Shown here one piece after another: positions 22,071 through 34,800 of a stretch of DNA of 64,000 bases (within the stretch, counting starts at the first letter, position 1; every line of letters begins with the position of its first letter). Source of the stretch: Ursus arctos (taxonomy: Eukaryota > Chordata > Mammalia > Carnivora > Ursidae); the NCBI RefSeq assembly GCF_023065955.2, contig NW_026622974.1, positions 30,907,718 to 30,971,717 of the forward strand. Reading direction: 5' to 3'. Below the pieces are notes generated by a model that made no database searches, was not told the DNA's origin, and worked only from the letters and a program-made list of their open reading frames with translations. A program made the translations under genes and the position numbers.

Positions 22071-24966
22071 AGTTCATGACCACTAAACCAACCCCATGAG
22101 AAATATTAAAGAGGACATTTTGAGTACAAAGGAGGGACCAAAAGGCACAAAGACAAGAAAGGATCAGAGAAAAGCTCCAGAAACAATTACAAAACGAACC
22201 ATAAAATGGCAATAAATACATATTTATCAGTAATTTCTTTGAATATAAATGAATGAAATGCTCCAATCAAAAGACATAAGGTGTCCGAATGGATTAAAAA
22301 AAAAAAAAAGACCCACTGATATACTGCCTATAAGAGACTCCTTTTAGACCTAAAGACACCTTTGTATTGAAAGTGAGGGAGCAAATAAACATTTATCACA
22401 CAAACGGGTGTGAAAAGAAAGCCAGAGTAGCAATTCTTGTATCAGACAAATGAGACTTTAAAACAAAGACTATAAAAAGAAACTAAGAAGGATGTTACAT
22501 AATCATAAAGGGGACAATCCAACAAGAATCGATAACAGTTGTAAATATTTATGCACCCAACATAGGAGCACCCAAATATATAAGATAATTGATAACAAAC
22601 ATAAAGGAACTAGTTGATAACAGAATAAAAGTAGGGGACTTTAACACCCCACTTACATCAGAGGACAGATCATTTAAACAGAAAATAAACAAGGAAACAA
22701 TGGCTTTGAATGACACACTGGACCAGATGAACTTAACATATAGTCAGTACATTCCACCCTGAAACAGCAGAATAAACATTCTTTTCAAAGTGGACATGAA
22801 ACATTCTCCAGAATGGATCATATATGAGGTCACAAATCAGGCCTCAACAAATACAAAAAGAATAACAGCATACCGTGCACCTTTTCTGACCACAACATTA
22901 TGAAACTAGAAGTCAACCACAAGGAAAAATTTGGGAAGACCACAAATACATGGAGGTTAAACAACATGCTACTAAACAATGAATAGTTTAACCAGGAAAT
23001 CAAAGAAGAAATTTTTTAAAAATGCATAGAAACAAATAAAAATGAAAACACAATAGTCCAAAACCTTTGGGTTGCAGCAAAAGCAGTCCTAAGAGGGAAG
23101 TATTGAGCAATACAGGCCTACCACAAGAAGCAAGAAAAATCTCAATTAAACAACCTAAACTTACACATAAAGGAGCCAGAAAAATAACAAAAAACAAAGC
23201 CTAAAGCCAGAAGAAGGAAGGAAATAATAAAGATTAGAGCAGAAATAAAATAGAAACTAAAAAAAACAAAAAACAAACAAACAAAAAAAAAAAACCTAAA
23301 GAACAGTTCAATGAAACCAGGAGCTGGTTCTTTGCAAAGATTAATAAAATTGATAAACCTCTAGCCAAACTTATCAAAAAGAAAGAACCCAAATAAATTA
23401 AATCACAAATAAGGGAGGAGAAAAGCAACCAATACCACAGAAATACAAACAATTATGAAGAACTATATGCCAACAAATTGGACGACCTGGAAGAAATGAA
23501 TAAATTCCTAGAAACATGTAAACTACCAAAACTGAAACAGGAAAAATTAGAAAACTTGAACAGACCCATAACCAGCAAAGAAATTGAATCAGTAATCAAA
23601 ATCTCCCAACAAACAAAGTCTAGGACCAGATGGTTTCACAGGTGAATTCTACCAAACATTTAAAGAGTTAACACCCATTGTTCTCAAACTATTCCAAAAA
23701 CTAGAAAGGGAAGGAAAAATTCCAAATTCATTCTATGAGGCCAGCATTCCCCTGATACAAAAACTAGATAAAGACTCCATTAGAAAAGAGAGCTACAGGC
23801 CAATATCCCTGATGAACATGGATGCAAAAATTCTAAATAAAACGCTAGCAATCAAATCCAACAATACATTAAAAGAATCATTCAGCATGATCAAGTGGGA
23901 TTTATTCCTGGGCTTCAGGGGTGGTTCAATATTCACCAATCATTCAATGTGATATATACCACATTAATAAAAGAAAGGATAAGAAACATATGATCTCAAT
24001 AGATACAAAAAAGCATTTGACAAAGTACAACATCCATTCGTGATAAAAACCATCAACAAAGTAGGTTTAGAGGAAACATACCTCAACATCATAAAGGCCA
24101 TATATCAAAAACCCACTGCTAATATCATCCTCAATGAGAGCTTTTCCTCCTTTCTGGTTAGGAACAACACAAGGATGTCTACTCTCACCACTGTTATTTA
24201 ACATAGTACTGGAAGTCCTAGCCAAAGCAATCAAACAACACAAAGAAATAAAAGGCATCTAAATCAACAAGGAAGAAGTCAAAGTTTCACTATTTGCAGA
24301 TGACATGATACTCTACATACAGAACTCGAAACACTCCACCAAAAAACTGTTAGAATGCTACACGAATTAAGTAAAGTCACAGGATACAAAATAAATGTAC
24401 AGAAATCTGTTGCATTTCTGTGCACAAATGAAACAACAGAAAGAGAAATTAAGGAATCAATCCCATTTACAATTACACCAAAAACAATAAGGTATCTAAG
24501 AATAAACCTAACCATAGAAGTAAAAGACCTGTACTGTGAAGACTATAAAATGCTAATGAAAGATACTGAAGATGACACAAAGAAATGGAAAGATATTCTG
24601 TGTTCATGGATTGGAAGAACAAATATTGTTAAAATAGCTATAATATCCAAAGCATTCTACACATTTAATGCCTATCAAAAACCGCCAGCATTTTTCACAG
24701 AGCTAAAACAAAACAACCTTAAAATTTGTATGGAAACACAAAAGACCTCCAGTAGGCAAAACAATCTTGAAAAAGAGAAACAAAGCTGGAGGCATCACAA
24801 TTCCAGACTTCAAGTTATATTACAAAGCTATAGTGATCAAAACAGGATGGTACTGGCACAAAAACAGACACATGGATCAATGGAACAGAACAGAAAACCC
24901 AGAAACTAACCCACAACTGTATGGTCAATTAATCTTCAACAAAGCAGGAATGAATATCCAATGGGC

Positions 24967-24985
24967 GGGGGGGGGGGGGGGGGGG
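24967..24985 (+). repeat. 19-nt poly(G) run inside L1 ORF2
   Basis: The homologous site in copy 2 and copy 3 reads aatggaaaaaagacagtctc. Here the A run is replaced by an uninterrupted run of 19 G before agacagtctc. Long pure G runs are rare in mammalian DNA outside telomere-like or G4 sites. Confidence 0.95.
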
Positions 24986-25867
24986 AGACAGTCTCTTCAA
25001 CAAATGGTGCTGGGAAAACTTGACAGCAACATGCAAAAGAATGAAATCGGACCACTTTCTTACACCATACACAAAAATAAATTCGAAGTGGATTAAAGAG
25101 CTGAATGTGAGACAGAAAATCCTCAAAATCCTAGAGGAGAATACAGGTAGTAACCTCTTTGACAGCAACCATAGCAACTTCTTTCTAGGTATGTCTCCCA
25201 AGGCAAGGGAACAAAAGCAAAACTGAATATTGGGACTTCATCAAAATGTAAAGCTCTGCCCAACAAAGAAAACAATCAGTAAAACTAAATTTACAGGATA
25301 GGAGAAGATATTTGTAAATGACATTTCCAATAAAGGGTTAGTATCCAAAATATATGAAGAACTTATAAAACTCAACACCCAAAAAACAATCCAGTTAAAA
25401 AATGGGCAGAAGGCATGAATAGATATTTTCCCAAAAAAGATGTACATCAGATGGCCACCAGACACATGACAAGATGCTCAACATCACTCATCATCAGAGA
25501 AATACAAATCAAAACTACAACGAGATATCACCTCACACCTGTCAGAAGGGCTAAAATTCACAACATAGGAAACAACAGATTTTGGTGAGGATGTGGAGAA
25601 AGGGGATCCTATTTGCTCTGTTGGCAAGAATGCAAACTGGTGCAGCCACTGTGGAAAACAGTATGGAGATTCCCCAAAAAGTTAAAAATAGAAGTACCTT
25701 ATGATCCAGCCATTGTACCACGAGCTATTTACCTAAAGAATACAAAAATACTAATTCAACAGGATACATGTTTCCCTGTGTTTATAGTTTATAGCAGCTT
25801 TATGTACAATAGCTCAATTATGGAAACAGCCCAAGTGTCCATCTTCTGAAGAACTGATCAAGAAGAT

Positions 25868-25885
25868 GTAGTATGTGTGTGTGTG

Positions 25886-25917
<32 letters not shown>

Positions 25918-25958
25918 TACACATATATATATATACACACACACACATACACACATGG
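25868..25958 (+). repeat. Compound (TG)n(TA)n(CA)n(TA)n(CA)n microsatellite
   Basis: Five alternating dinucleotide blocks in about 90 bp in the ORF2 C-terminal part of copy B. The TG block left and CA block right of a TA block make it partly palindromic. Confidence 0.93.
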
Positions 25959-26342
25959 AATATTAGTCAGTCATAAAAAAGAATGGAATCTTGCCAGTTG
26001 CAATGACATGCATGGAGCGAGGGAGTATTAAGCTAAGAGAAATAAGTCAGTCAGAGCAAAACAAATACCATACGATTCCACTCATATGTGGAATTTAAGA
26101 AACAAAACAAATGAGCAAAGGGAAAAAATGAGAGAGAGGTAAACCAAGAAATGGACTCTTAACTACAGAGAACTGATGGTTACCAGAGGGGAGGTGGGTT
26201 AAACGTGATGGGGATTAAGGCGGGCACTAGCGGTGATGAGCACCCAGTGCTGTTTATGCAAGTGTGAATCACTAAATTCTATACCTGAAACTAATATTAC
26301 ACTGTATGTTAACTAACTGGAATTGAAATAAAAATTTAAAAA

Positions 26343-26935
26343 GAACTCACAATGAGATATTACTTCAAACCTGTTAGAATGACTATTATCAAAAAGACTA
26401 GAAATACATTTTGGCAAGGATATGGAAAAAAGGAACCCTTGAGCACTGTTGATAGGAATGTGAATGAAGCGGCCACTATTTAAAACAGTAAGGAGAATAT
26501 TTCTTTAAAAAATTGAAAACTACCCTATTATCCAGCAATTCAACTTCTGCGTATTGATCTGAAGAAAACAAAAACACTATTTCAAAAAGATATATACAAC
26601 CCCATATTCTTTATTATAATGAATTATGACACACACACACAGTCACACACAGAGGAGTATCATTCAGTCACATGTGAAAACGAGGATATATCCTGAGGGC
26701 ATTATGCTAAGTGAAATATGTCAAACAGAGAAAGACAAATACCGTGCAGTCTCTCATATATGCAATCTAAATATATATATGTAGATAGATATAGAGATCT
26801 AAGTTCATAGTTAGAAAAAACTGATTATTGGCTATTAGTGACTGCCAGAGGTAGGACATGGCAGGGATGAAATGGGTGAACTGTTTTCATTTTTTTCTTT
26901 TGTTTAAGTAAATAGAATGAAAAATTTTAAAAAAG
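26343..26935 (+). mobile_element. Old L1 (copy A), right part with 3' end
   Basis: Resumes copy A exactly where it stopped at 20430 (actcacaatgagatattact, then gttagaatgactattatcaa) and continues through the ORF2 C-terminus to a 3'UTR with A-rich end at 26920-26935. Contains short CA and TA/GATA-rich tracts at 26631-26650 and 26770-26800. Confidence 0.85.
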
Positions 26936-26939
26936 CAAA

Positions 26940-28425
26940 AAGTAAAAGGAACTTTGTACCATTGACATTTAAAGGCCATTAACTTTCTGATAAAACACTC
27001 ATAAGTATTCCCTAAATACTAACAATAAATGTGATCTAGTCTCGTTCATAAAAGAAAAAAAACATAAGTGTGAAAATACAGGATACATTAGAAACTATGT
27101 AGATGAAAATATCTCAGCTATGATATCACAACTTCTGTAGGTGTTTGCAAACATAACTTTATATCCATTGAGAATTATTTTACTTTCTCTCTGTTGCCTC
27201 TATCACTTTAAACTATTGACCACTTTCCAGACAACATAACTGATACCCTTTGTTATAGTGTCTTTAGATAATAGGAAACATCATATAAAAGTAAAATACT
27301 GATATGCTCAGCACTAACCTAACACTAGAAAGTAAAATCCCCACATATGCAGAGAAACACAGTTTTTGTTTGTTCATTTGTTTGTTTGCTTTGTAACCAT
27401 GATGGCTATTGTCTGCCTGGAGCTCTACGAGCACAGTAAAACCGTATTCGTTAATCATATCAAGGTCTAGTTATTGCTTGATATCAGCTAGAGTGTAAAG
27501 TCTTGAAAAATTGGCCTAGACTGCCCACTTGGTTACAGTATCAATGACAAGATGGCAAAACAAGATTACTAAACAACTTGAATTGAATTTGCAACCCTAG
27601 TTTAATAATTATTTTGCAAGAAATATTTATGAACCATTTTCCTACATTACTCAGAAAGCACAGAGTGTATTATCAGAACCAAGAAATTTTTACACAGCTT
27701 TGCCTTTGTCCTGAGTACTCCTCCACCTCGCATATATCCCAATCCTGAAGTCTTCCAAGCACTCAATCGAGGGTGCCTTCCCTATGAAACAGTCCCCCAT
27801 TAGGGTTGGTCACTTCCTGCTCTTGCCCCCTCATGACCAGTGCTGAGTTACATCATAGCAGTAAGTCCCACTGACAAAGACAGCGACATATATCTTATAT
27901 CTCCTGTTCTCTGACTCAGGATGAGTGCAGTGAGGCATCTTCTGCATCCTACAACCATCTGCTGAGCATTCATGGAGAAAAGAACAAAGGAAGACCTAAT
28001 TGTGCCATTATATATTCATTGTTACCAATTTCAACACAGCCATAACATTGAGGCTCTTCTGTTTTTCTCATTATTTTATTCTTACCTCTTCAAGAACTCT
28101 TCCCAACTACCTCTTCTTTCCTCAGATCTCTGAGTCCTCCTCATTTCATCTCACTCTCAGCAGATAACCTTGTCCTGTACCTTATATAGAAATTAGAAAA
28201 TGCAGGAATTCTCTTAAGTTGCTGCCATAAACATAAACCTATCAACCATCTTGTCTTTACCAACTTCATAATAAAAAATATATGCTTGCATCCTCCTATC
28301 AAAGGTGATGAGGATGCCAAAATTTTGCACCACCTTCTATACCCACAAGAACCTTGACCCACATGTCCCCTCCTTATCTTTAAATGTTCCAAATTTTCTA
28401 GACACAAACAAAAAGCCTCCCTGAG
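26940..28425. other. Gene-free unique sequence
   Basis: About 1.5 kb with no recognisable gene or repeat family. The 64-codon minus frame at 27264-27458 and similar frames show no domain. Confidence 0.5.
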
Positions 28426-28429
28426 CCCC

Positions 28430-28850
28430 ACATCTTCCTCCAGTCAACATCCTACTTCTCGTCAAAATTAAATAGTTGTCAACAGTGCCTACTATTATCT
28501 CCTTACTATCCTCATTTTCTCCTCAATTCAGGGCAATGTCTCTGATACAGTTCTTATAATGATGAGATGAAGTCATCAAGTAAGAAGTACAATAAAAGAC
28601 AACCATTATTCAGCCATTGCTCTTTCGGGAGCATACAACAGGATGACCAATCTCCCCTTGAAACACTTAGTTTGGATACAACGATCCATATTGTCTGTAT
28701 TGTTTCCCTACCTCTCTGATGCTGCTTTAGTCTGCTCTCTTGTTGGTTTTTCTTACACCACTTGATGACTCAATGTGAAGTTCCTCTGGGGTCTGTTTTC
28801 AGACCTTCTTTTTTCCTACACTCTCTATGAGAAATATTTATTCTTTCACA
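28430..28850 (+). mobile_element. L2 fragment (probable)
   Basis: Pyrimidine-rich text with phrases typical of the inner part of the L2 ORF, such as 'cctctctgatgctgctttag', 'cttgttggtttttcttacac' and 'ctctggggtctgttttcagacc'. Diverged; boundaries uncertain. Confidence 0.5.
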
Positions 28851-28879
28851 TGGTTTCACTGACCACAATTTTGCTGCAT

Positions 28880-29275
28880 AGGTCAGAATACCTAGTTGCA
28901 AACAGCTGTATACAAACTAGCTTAAGCAGAAAAGAAATTTATTCATATTAGGAGGATCTTAAGGAGGATTAGAAAGGCTGTAAAGCTAATCCTGGAAACA
29001 GTGCCTATACTAGAAAGATGTGTTAGTGAAAATACTATGGCTAACTCTGTAGAATGGGAGGCCTTTGCTGCCACGCTTCCCCCACTACACATAAGTTCCT
29101 CACATTGCTCATGTATACATCCAAGTCTCTCAAAGTTGTGTCTGATTAGAAGAACTTAAGTCATGAGTCTGTCCTCACTCAGACTGTAAAGAGTTAACAA
29201 ATGTTGTGTTTTCTGATTCTTAGCTGGAGAAGATAGGATTTATAGTATGGAGATGATAGAAAATAGAGTGAGTAT
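28880..29275 (+). repeat. Ancient interspersed repeat, family not assigned
   Basis: Starts gtcagaatacctagttgcaaac, then actagcttaagcagaaaagaa and atttattcat. It resembles 35870-36300, which has the same order of blocks (gcaaac, aagaagaaaatt, 'gtcacatgcctgc'). Two copies of the same old repeat are likely. I do not recall its database name with certainty. Confidence 0.45.
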
Positions 29276-29439
29276 TCTAAGATATGAGGTGATCAGAAAT
29301 GGCAAAAACCCACTGCAGTTGCTCTTCCCTACCTGACATTAATATATATCCTTCTTCCCAACATAATCTTTCAAATAGCAAAACGCTCTCACCTATCCTA
29401 TTGCCACTACCTATTAACAAATATATCACCACCTTCTCA

Positions 29440-30350
29440 AGAAGAAAGAAAACATCTCATCAACCATAATATCCATGGTAGGACCAGTGAATTTCACGAC
29501 AGTTGGCCCACTGATTCATTTCTTTTACTGAAAAGAGTTCTCAAAAAGGCAAAAATGTTACGTGAAATGTCTTAATAGTGAACACGATATTCCACAAAGC
29601 TTGTGAATGGTGTTACTGTAGGAAGTAAGACGAGCATGGAGGCAAATATAAATCCAAATTAGGCATCTATCCTACCAAGGACAAACTATTTCTAATCCGT
29701 AATGGAAGTAGCTCCATGTAATTAATTCACCACCAAGAATCAGATACTTTTCCTGGAGTATAGAACCATAGTGAAGGCTTAGGATTGTTTCCTACTGTGG
29801 GTCATTTGGGTAATCAGCAGTCATGGTGTCCAGCTCAGCCTTGTTGTGGGAGATCTACATAAATCTGCTGTTCTTGTCACCATGATCACTTTATTACTGA
29901 GTGTACTGGGCAAGTATTGGGGTGGCTAGGAAGGAATCAGACTTTCATCCATTTATCAGGTCATTTTGTTCAACTGATTATTGAGAGTTTTTTCCACAGT
30001 GAGAATCTTTGACAGAGTATTCACTTGGGATGTAAATATTGTTAATCTCTCAGCCCATTTTGAGTAATGAGTCCCTAAATCTAATCCCAAATCTTCTCCA
30101 AGTTTGTTGCGCCTGAATGCAGACCACCTGTTCAAACTATTGCTCATGAATCAGTACAAAGCCAGCCTTCAGCCACCCCTCTCTAGACTAAGCAGAAACC
30201 AGAATAGTCCTTTGAACTTCTATATTTTGACAGGATTTTCCTTTCCTACTGAGATTTATGGCCACCCTGCATGGGCTTAATGTAACAGCAGTCCAGTTCT
30301 GATTAGTGCCAGCATATCAGACTGAGTAAACTTAAGTTAGACTCAAATTA
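29440..30350 (-). pseudogene. ERV-L-like pol remnant, integrase region
   Basis: On the minus strand the text resembles the integrase part of an endogenous ERV-L-type pol gene, with an HHCC zinc-finger-like start and blocks spaced like the catalytic core. It is riddled with stops and carries only one open frame over 60 codons (29956-30147, minus). A matching RT-like piece lies at 33000-33850 in the same orientation, which fits pol order on the minus strand. Assignment is by remembered similarity only, and no coding capacity remains. Confidence 0.5.
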
Positions 30351-30569
30351 TTTCCTTCTTGGTCCATTTGTTATAGGACCTCAAGAGCCACACATGTGAG
30401 TTGACAGAGGAGTGGCAGAGAAAAACATTAGGACACAGGGAGCATGAAGTGACAAAGATTCTCTCCTTGACCAAACTCTAATTGTACCCTCTGAGCCTTC
30501 TTCTTGATGAGACCTCAACTTTGGTGCCAAAGACTTCAGACTCTCAACACAAATTGTTTTGTCCACCCA

Positions 30570-30604
<35 letters not shown>

Positions 30605-30622
30605 CACACGCGTGCGCGCAAA
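30570..30622 (+). repeat. (CA)n microsatellite with CG-alternating end
   Basis: About 15 CA repeats followed by aaacgcacacgcgtgcgcgc. Alternating purine-pyrimidine with CG steps. Confidence 0.95.
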
Positions 30623-30639
30623 AATACATATCCCACATT

Positions 30640-31080
30640 AAAAGACTTGAACAAGCCCTAGCATAATTTCTAATAGCTCAAGGCTGCATCCCTAGGATGA
30701 CCCTAACTCTTTAAAGTGGCTGCCTGAAAGAAACCTCAAGGCTGCCAAACAAATTTTTACCATTTTCTTTCTAGCCAGTACATCATCAGGCCTCTGACCT
30801 TCCTTTCTTAGAGCATTTACTAACCAAGGCTTACCACCATGAATTCTTCTGTCCGTGTATCTCCTACAACTCAGGATCGTCTTCTCAAGGACCTAAAAAT
30901 CATTCCTTTGAAATAGTATCATCAGAAGGGATAGTGCCCTCTCTCCCAGTCTCTGTGGTAGGAAGCAATCCTAACTTCAATAATTGACAGCTAACAGACA
31001 CAGTTGGTCTAACTGTATTTGCATTGGCCAACTCTTTGTAATTTTTCACTTCTCTGGTTCTGCTCAAGCCCCCCTTCCTT
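30640..31080. other. Gene-free sequence, possibly more of the old ERV pol
   Basis: Lies between the integrase-like piece and the GAPDH retrocopy. It may be the RNase H region of the same ERV remnant because RT-like text resumes on the far side of the retrocopy, but I cannot point to a motif. Confidence 0.3.
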
Positions 31081-31086
31081 CTCCCA

Positions 31087-31088
31087 CT

Positions 31089-31131
<43 letters not shown>

Positions 31132-31211
31132 TTTCCTTCCTTCCTTCCTTCCTTCCTTCCTTCCTTCCTTCCTTCCTTCCTTCCCTCCCTCCCTCCCTCC
31201 CTCCCTCCCTT
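31087..31211 (+). repeat. (TTTA)n (TTCC)n (TCCC)n compound simple repeat
   Basis: About 11 units of ATTT/TTTA (31087-31133), then about 12 units of TTCC (31134-31182), then about 7 units of CTCC/TCCC (31183-31210). It abuts the 3' end of the minus-strand GAPDH retrocopy. On that strand it is GGGA/GGAA/TAAA, a purine tract where the poly(A) tail should be. Confidence 0.95.
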
Positions 31212-32466
<1,255 letters not shown>

Positions 32467-32484
32467 ATTCTCCCTTTAAATACC

Positions 32485-33000
32485 CAGTCACTTTTGTAAA
32501 AATTGAAGTTGAGCTTGATTTACCCTGTACCACCTTTTTCCCTATTGCAATAGTATATTGCTGATTAAAAACTCTTTTTACCACTTTAACTACTGTCCAG
32601 TTTTGTTTATCTTTGATGAAAATACCTGCTCATGCAACTAATTTGTTTCAGGATCTGCTTGAGGTCAGACCTATATACACGATTTCTAATTGATGGGTTA
32701 TTGCTGGACATAACCAGTTACATAGCTTGAACTAATATAACACCAAGTTAATGAATGTAAGATCAGATTATTTGTTGCTCTATTTTCAGACGTGCAGTGC
32801 CTATCATGATCTTGCTTCTACAAGGAAAACAGAAACTTGCAATCAAAAGGAGAACAGTGACTTGGAAAGTGGTCACAGCTTTATTACAAAACCTTAGAAA
32901 CCTGTATTATGATTCTCCTATTAAGGCTTGACACAAGCTTAATACCATGTCTCCTGCCACAAATACTTTGGGCACAACTGGATCAGCTATCATAAGGCCC
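32485..33000. other. Non-coding; possible LTR-like end
   Basis: The plus strand has ccctattgcaatagtatattgctgattaaaaactctttt at 32543-32580, which resembles an LTR polyadenylation region. I cannot assign a family, and it lies next to the ERV-L-like pol piece. No gene seen. Confidence 0.3.
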
Positions 33001-33850
33001 ATTGGAGGGTTGTTTTCATGGGTTCTGGTCCAGCTGACATATCTTTTTTTCCTGAGGCTCCCTTAAAAAATGACATCCTTTTGAATCACCTGGCAAATAA
33101 TCAGAGTAACCAACATAAAAGTGGTGATAATTTTCTTCAATACCCAAAGAAACCCATGGTAACTCTTTCTTTAGAGACTTATGGGGCAAAGCACAGCAAC
33201 TAGCCTTTCACTTTGAATAGTATATCTTACCATGTACCATACCATAGAATATTCAGAAACTCCGTAAGGTGGCAGACCCTTGTACTTTCATGGGATTTTT
33301 TACCCAAACTTCAGCATGCATACACGTCTCAGAAAAAAAAAAAAAATCTAGCATCCTTGCTCTCCAGTTTCTTCCCTCATGATATTATTAATATACTAAA
33401 ACTGTATGATGCTCTCTGACATTGTGAGATCAAGGTCCCTCTAGAATAAATTATGGCACAGAATCATAGACATAATATAGTTTTGAGATAAGTGAGTAAA
33501 GGCCTACTGTTGTTTGTACCAGGTGAAAGCAAATCACTTTTTTGTCTGGCTGTTCGAATAGAAAAAAGGCTTTACCATATCAACAGCTGCATTCCATGTG
33601 CTATTCCAAAGCTGTTTAGATTTCCTCTTGAAATAAAACTGAATCTAGAACAGTAGTTGAGATTAGAGGTAACATGTACTTACATGAAGGAAAGCCTAAT
33701 GTTATGTTCCAAGGCCTATTTCTTACCGTGCAGGTGATACAAGCTGACTGAATGAGGAAGGGAAAAGGTATAACCATCCATTGGGAATATGAATCCTTAT
33801 TATTCCAAGTGAGATATGAGAAAAACTTTCAGCTTTGATTCTTTTATTTC
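33000..33850 (-). pseudogene. ERV-L-like pol remnant, reverse-transcriptase region
   Basis: On the minus strand, around 33500-33640, the sequence reads like the RT domain of an endogenous retroviral pol, including a recognisable F-T-W/QQ-type block near 33510-33545. Stops and shifts are throughout, and the longest plus-strand frames (33018-33203, 33213-33419) are chance. Together with 29440-30350 it suggests one old pol gene into which the GAPDH retrocopy was inserted. Assignment is from similarity recognised by eye. Confidence 0.42.
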
Positions 33851-34061
33851 ATTTTTCATTTTAAAGGCAAAGAAAAGGCCCAGGAACATCTACTTAAGCA
33901 ACCGTAATAAAATTTGGTTTACGGGTTATGACTCCAATCCGTGAATCATTCCACTTACTGATTATAATCATTTCAACTATCAGTAGGAACTAAAGAAATA
34001 GCAACAGGATGTGTGTATAAACCCACTGGGCCTACTCTGAGTACTCTCACTGAATCTCCAT

Positions 34062-34148
34062 TGTTTTTTGTTTTTTTGTTTTTTGTTTTTTGTTTTTTGT
34101 TTGTTTGTTTTGAAGATTTTATTTATTTATTTATTTGACAGAGAGAGC
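34062..34148 (-). mobile_element. (TTTTTG)n tract plus CAN-SINE tail fragment
   Basis: A run of gttttt/gttttg units (34062-34110) leads into gaagattttatttatttatttatttgacagagagag, the tail part of a minus-strand CAN-SINE. It stops at 34148, where a different old repeat begins. The SINE head is absent. Confidence 0.75.
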
Positions 34149-34535
34149 TAACCCTGCCCCCCACCTGAATGTAATGGTATTGGGAGGTGGGACCTTTGGG
34201 AGATAATTAGGTATAGATGAGGTCATGAGGGTGGGCTGAATCTGCTGGTACCTTGATCTTAGACATCATGGACTCCAGAAACTATAAGTAAATCTCTTCT
34301 TTTTTTAAAGATTTTATTTACTGATTTGAGAGAGAGAGCGCACAAGCAGGAGAAGCAGCAGAGGGAGAGGGAGAAGCAGGCTTCCCACTGAGCAGGACCC
34401 TGGGATCATGACCTGAGCTGATGGCAGATGCTTAACTGACTGAGCCACCCAGGTGCCCCAAAATAAATCTCTTCTTGTTTAAGCCACCCAGTCTATGGTA
34501 CTTCCTTAGAGCAGCCTGAGCTAAGCAAAGACACT
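34149..34535 (+). repeat. Ancient repeat split by a SINE
   Basis: Blocks 'gtaatggtattgggaggtgg', 'atgaggtcatgagggtgggc', 'tctgctggtaccttgatctt', then after the SINE 'gtttaagccacccagtctat' and 'gcagcctgagctaagcaaag'. This phrase order is a well-known mammalian interspersed repeat. I do not give it a database name. The two halves are 34149-34301 and 34464-34535. Confidence 0.7.
34302..34463 (-). mobile_element. CAN-SINE, minus strand
   Basis: T-rich start, aaagattttatttactgatttgag, GA-rich body, then actgagccacccaggtgcccc. An exact 13-bp target duplication taaatctcttctt flanks it at 34289-34301 and 34464-34476. Confidence 0.96.
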
Positions 34536-34714
34536 AACTATTAATCACTATTAATCACTAACCCCAGCATTGTTAGTGAATTACAGAAATGGTTTAGGTT
34601 CAGTCAGCAGTGTCAACCTGGAATTAGTACCAATACTTAATGAAATGTCTAGGTATTTCTCTTCCTTTAGTAAACAGTTGGCCTCACAAATGGTGCAAGT
34701 CTCTTAGGAGAAGA

Positions 34715-34800
34715 GTAGCGATAGCCAGGGTCTATTGACTGCTTAATATGTGCTAGGTACTTTTCTAAGTGCTTTACATATATTAATTTATTTACTCCCC
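34715..34800 (+). mobile_element. MIR core fragment
   Basis: The sequence 'tattgactgcttaatatgtg', then 'ctaggtacttttctaagtgc', then 'tttacatatattaatttatt' follows the MIR consensus order. About 85 bp, plus orientation. Confidence 0.75.

Larger units (their letters stand above)
22206..26098 (+). pseudogene. L1 ORF2 pseudogene, full span (copy B)
   Basis: ATG at 22206, natural stop TAA at 26096 (after the LICGI-type end). The span of about 1,298 codons fits an L1 ORF2. The endonuclease part (22206-22950) has many stops; the linker at 23250-23300 has an expanded A/C-rich tract. The RT palm retains [11 protein letters not shown] at about 24293 in the region ahead of the frame 24355-24909. The thumb region is read in 24767-25096, interrupted by a 19-G run. 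Multiple frameshifts, inactive. Confidence 0.85.
20431..26342 (+). mobile_element. Near-full-length older-type L1 (copy B), nested in copy A
   Basis: 5'UTR 20431-21278, ORF1 from 21279, ORF2 22206-26098, 3'UTR to aaataaaaatttaaa at 26342. Its 5'UTR is unlike that of copies 1-3, indicating a different L1 lineage. The host L1 (copy A) is cut at accgcactga (20430) and resumes at actcacaatgagatatt (26343). These flanks look like a diverged ~13-bp target duplication. Confidence 0.9.
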
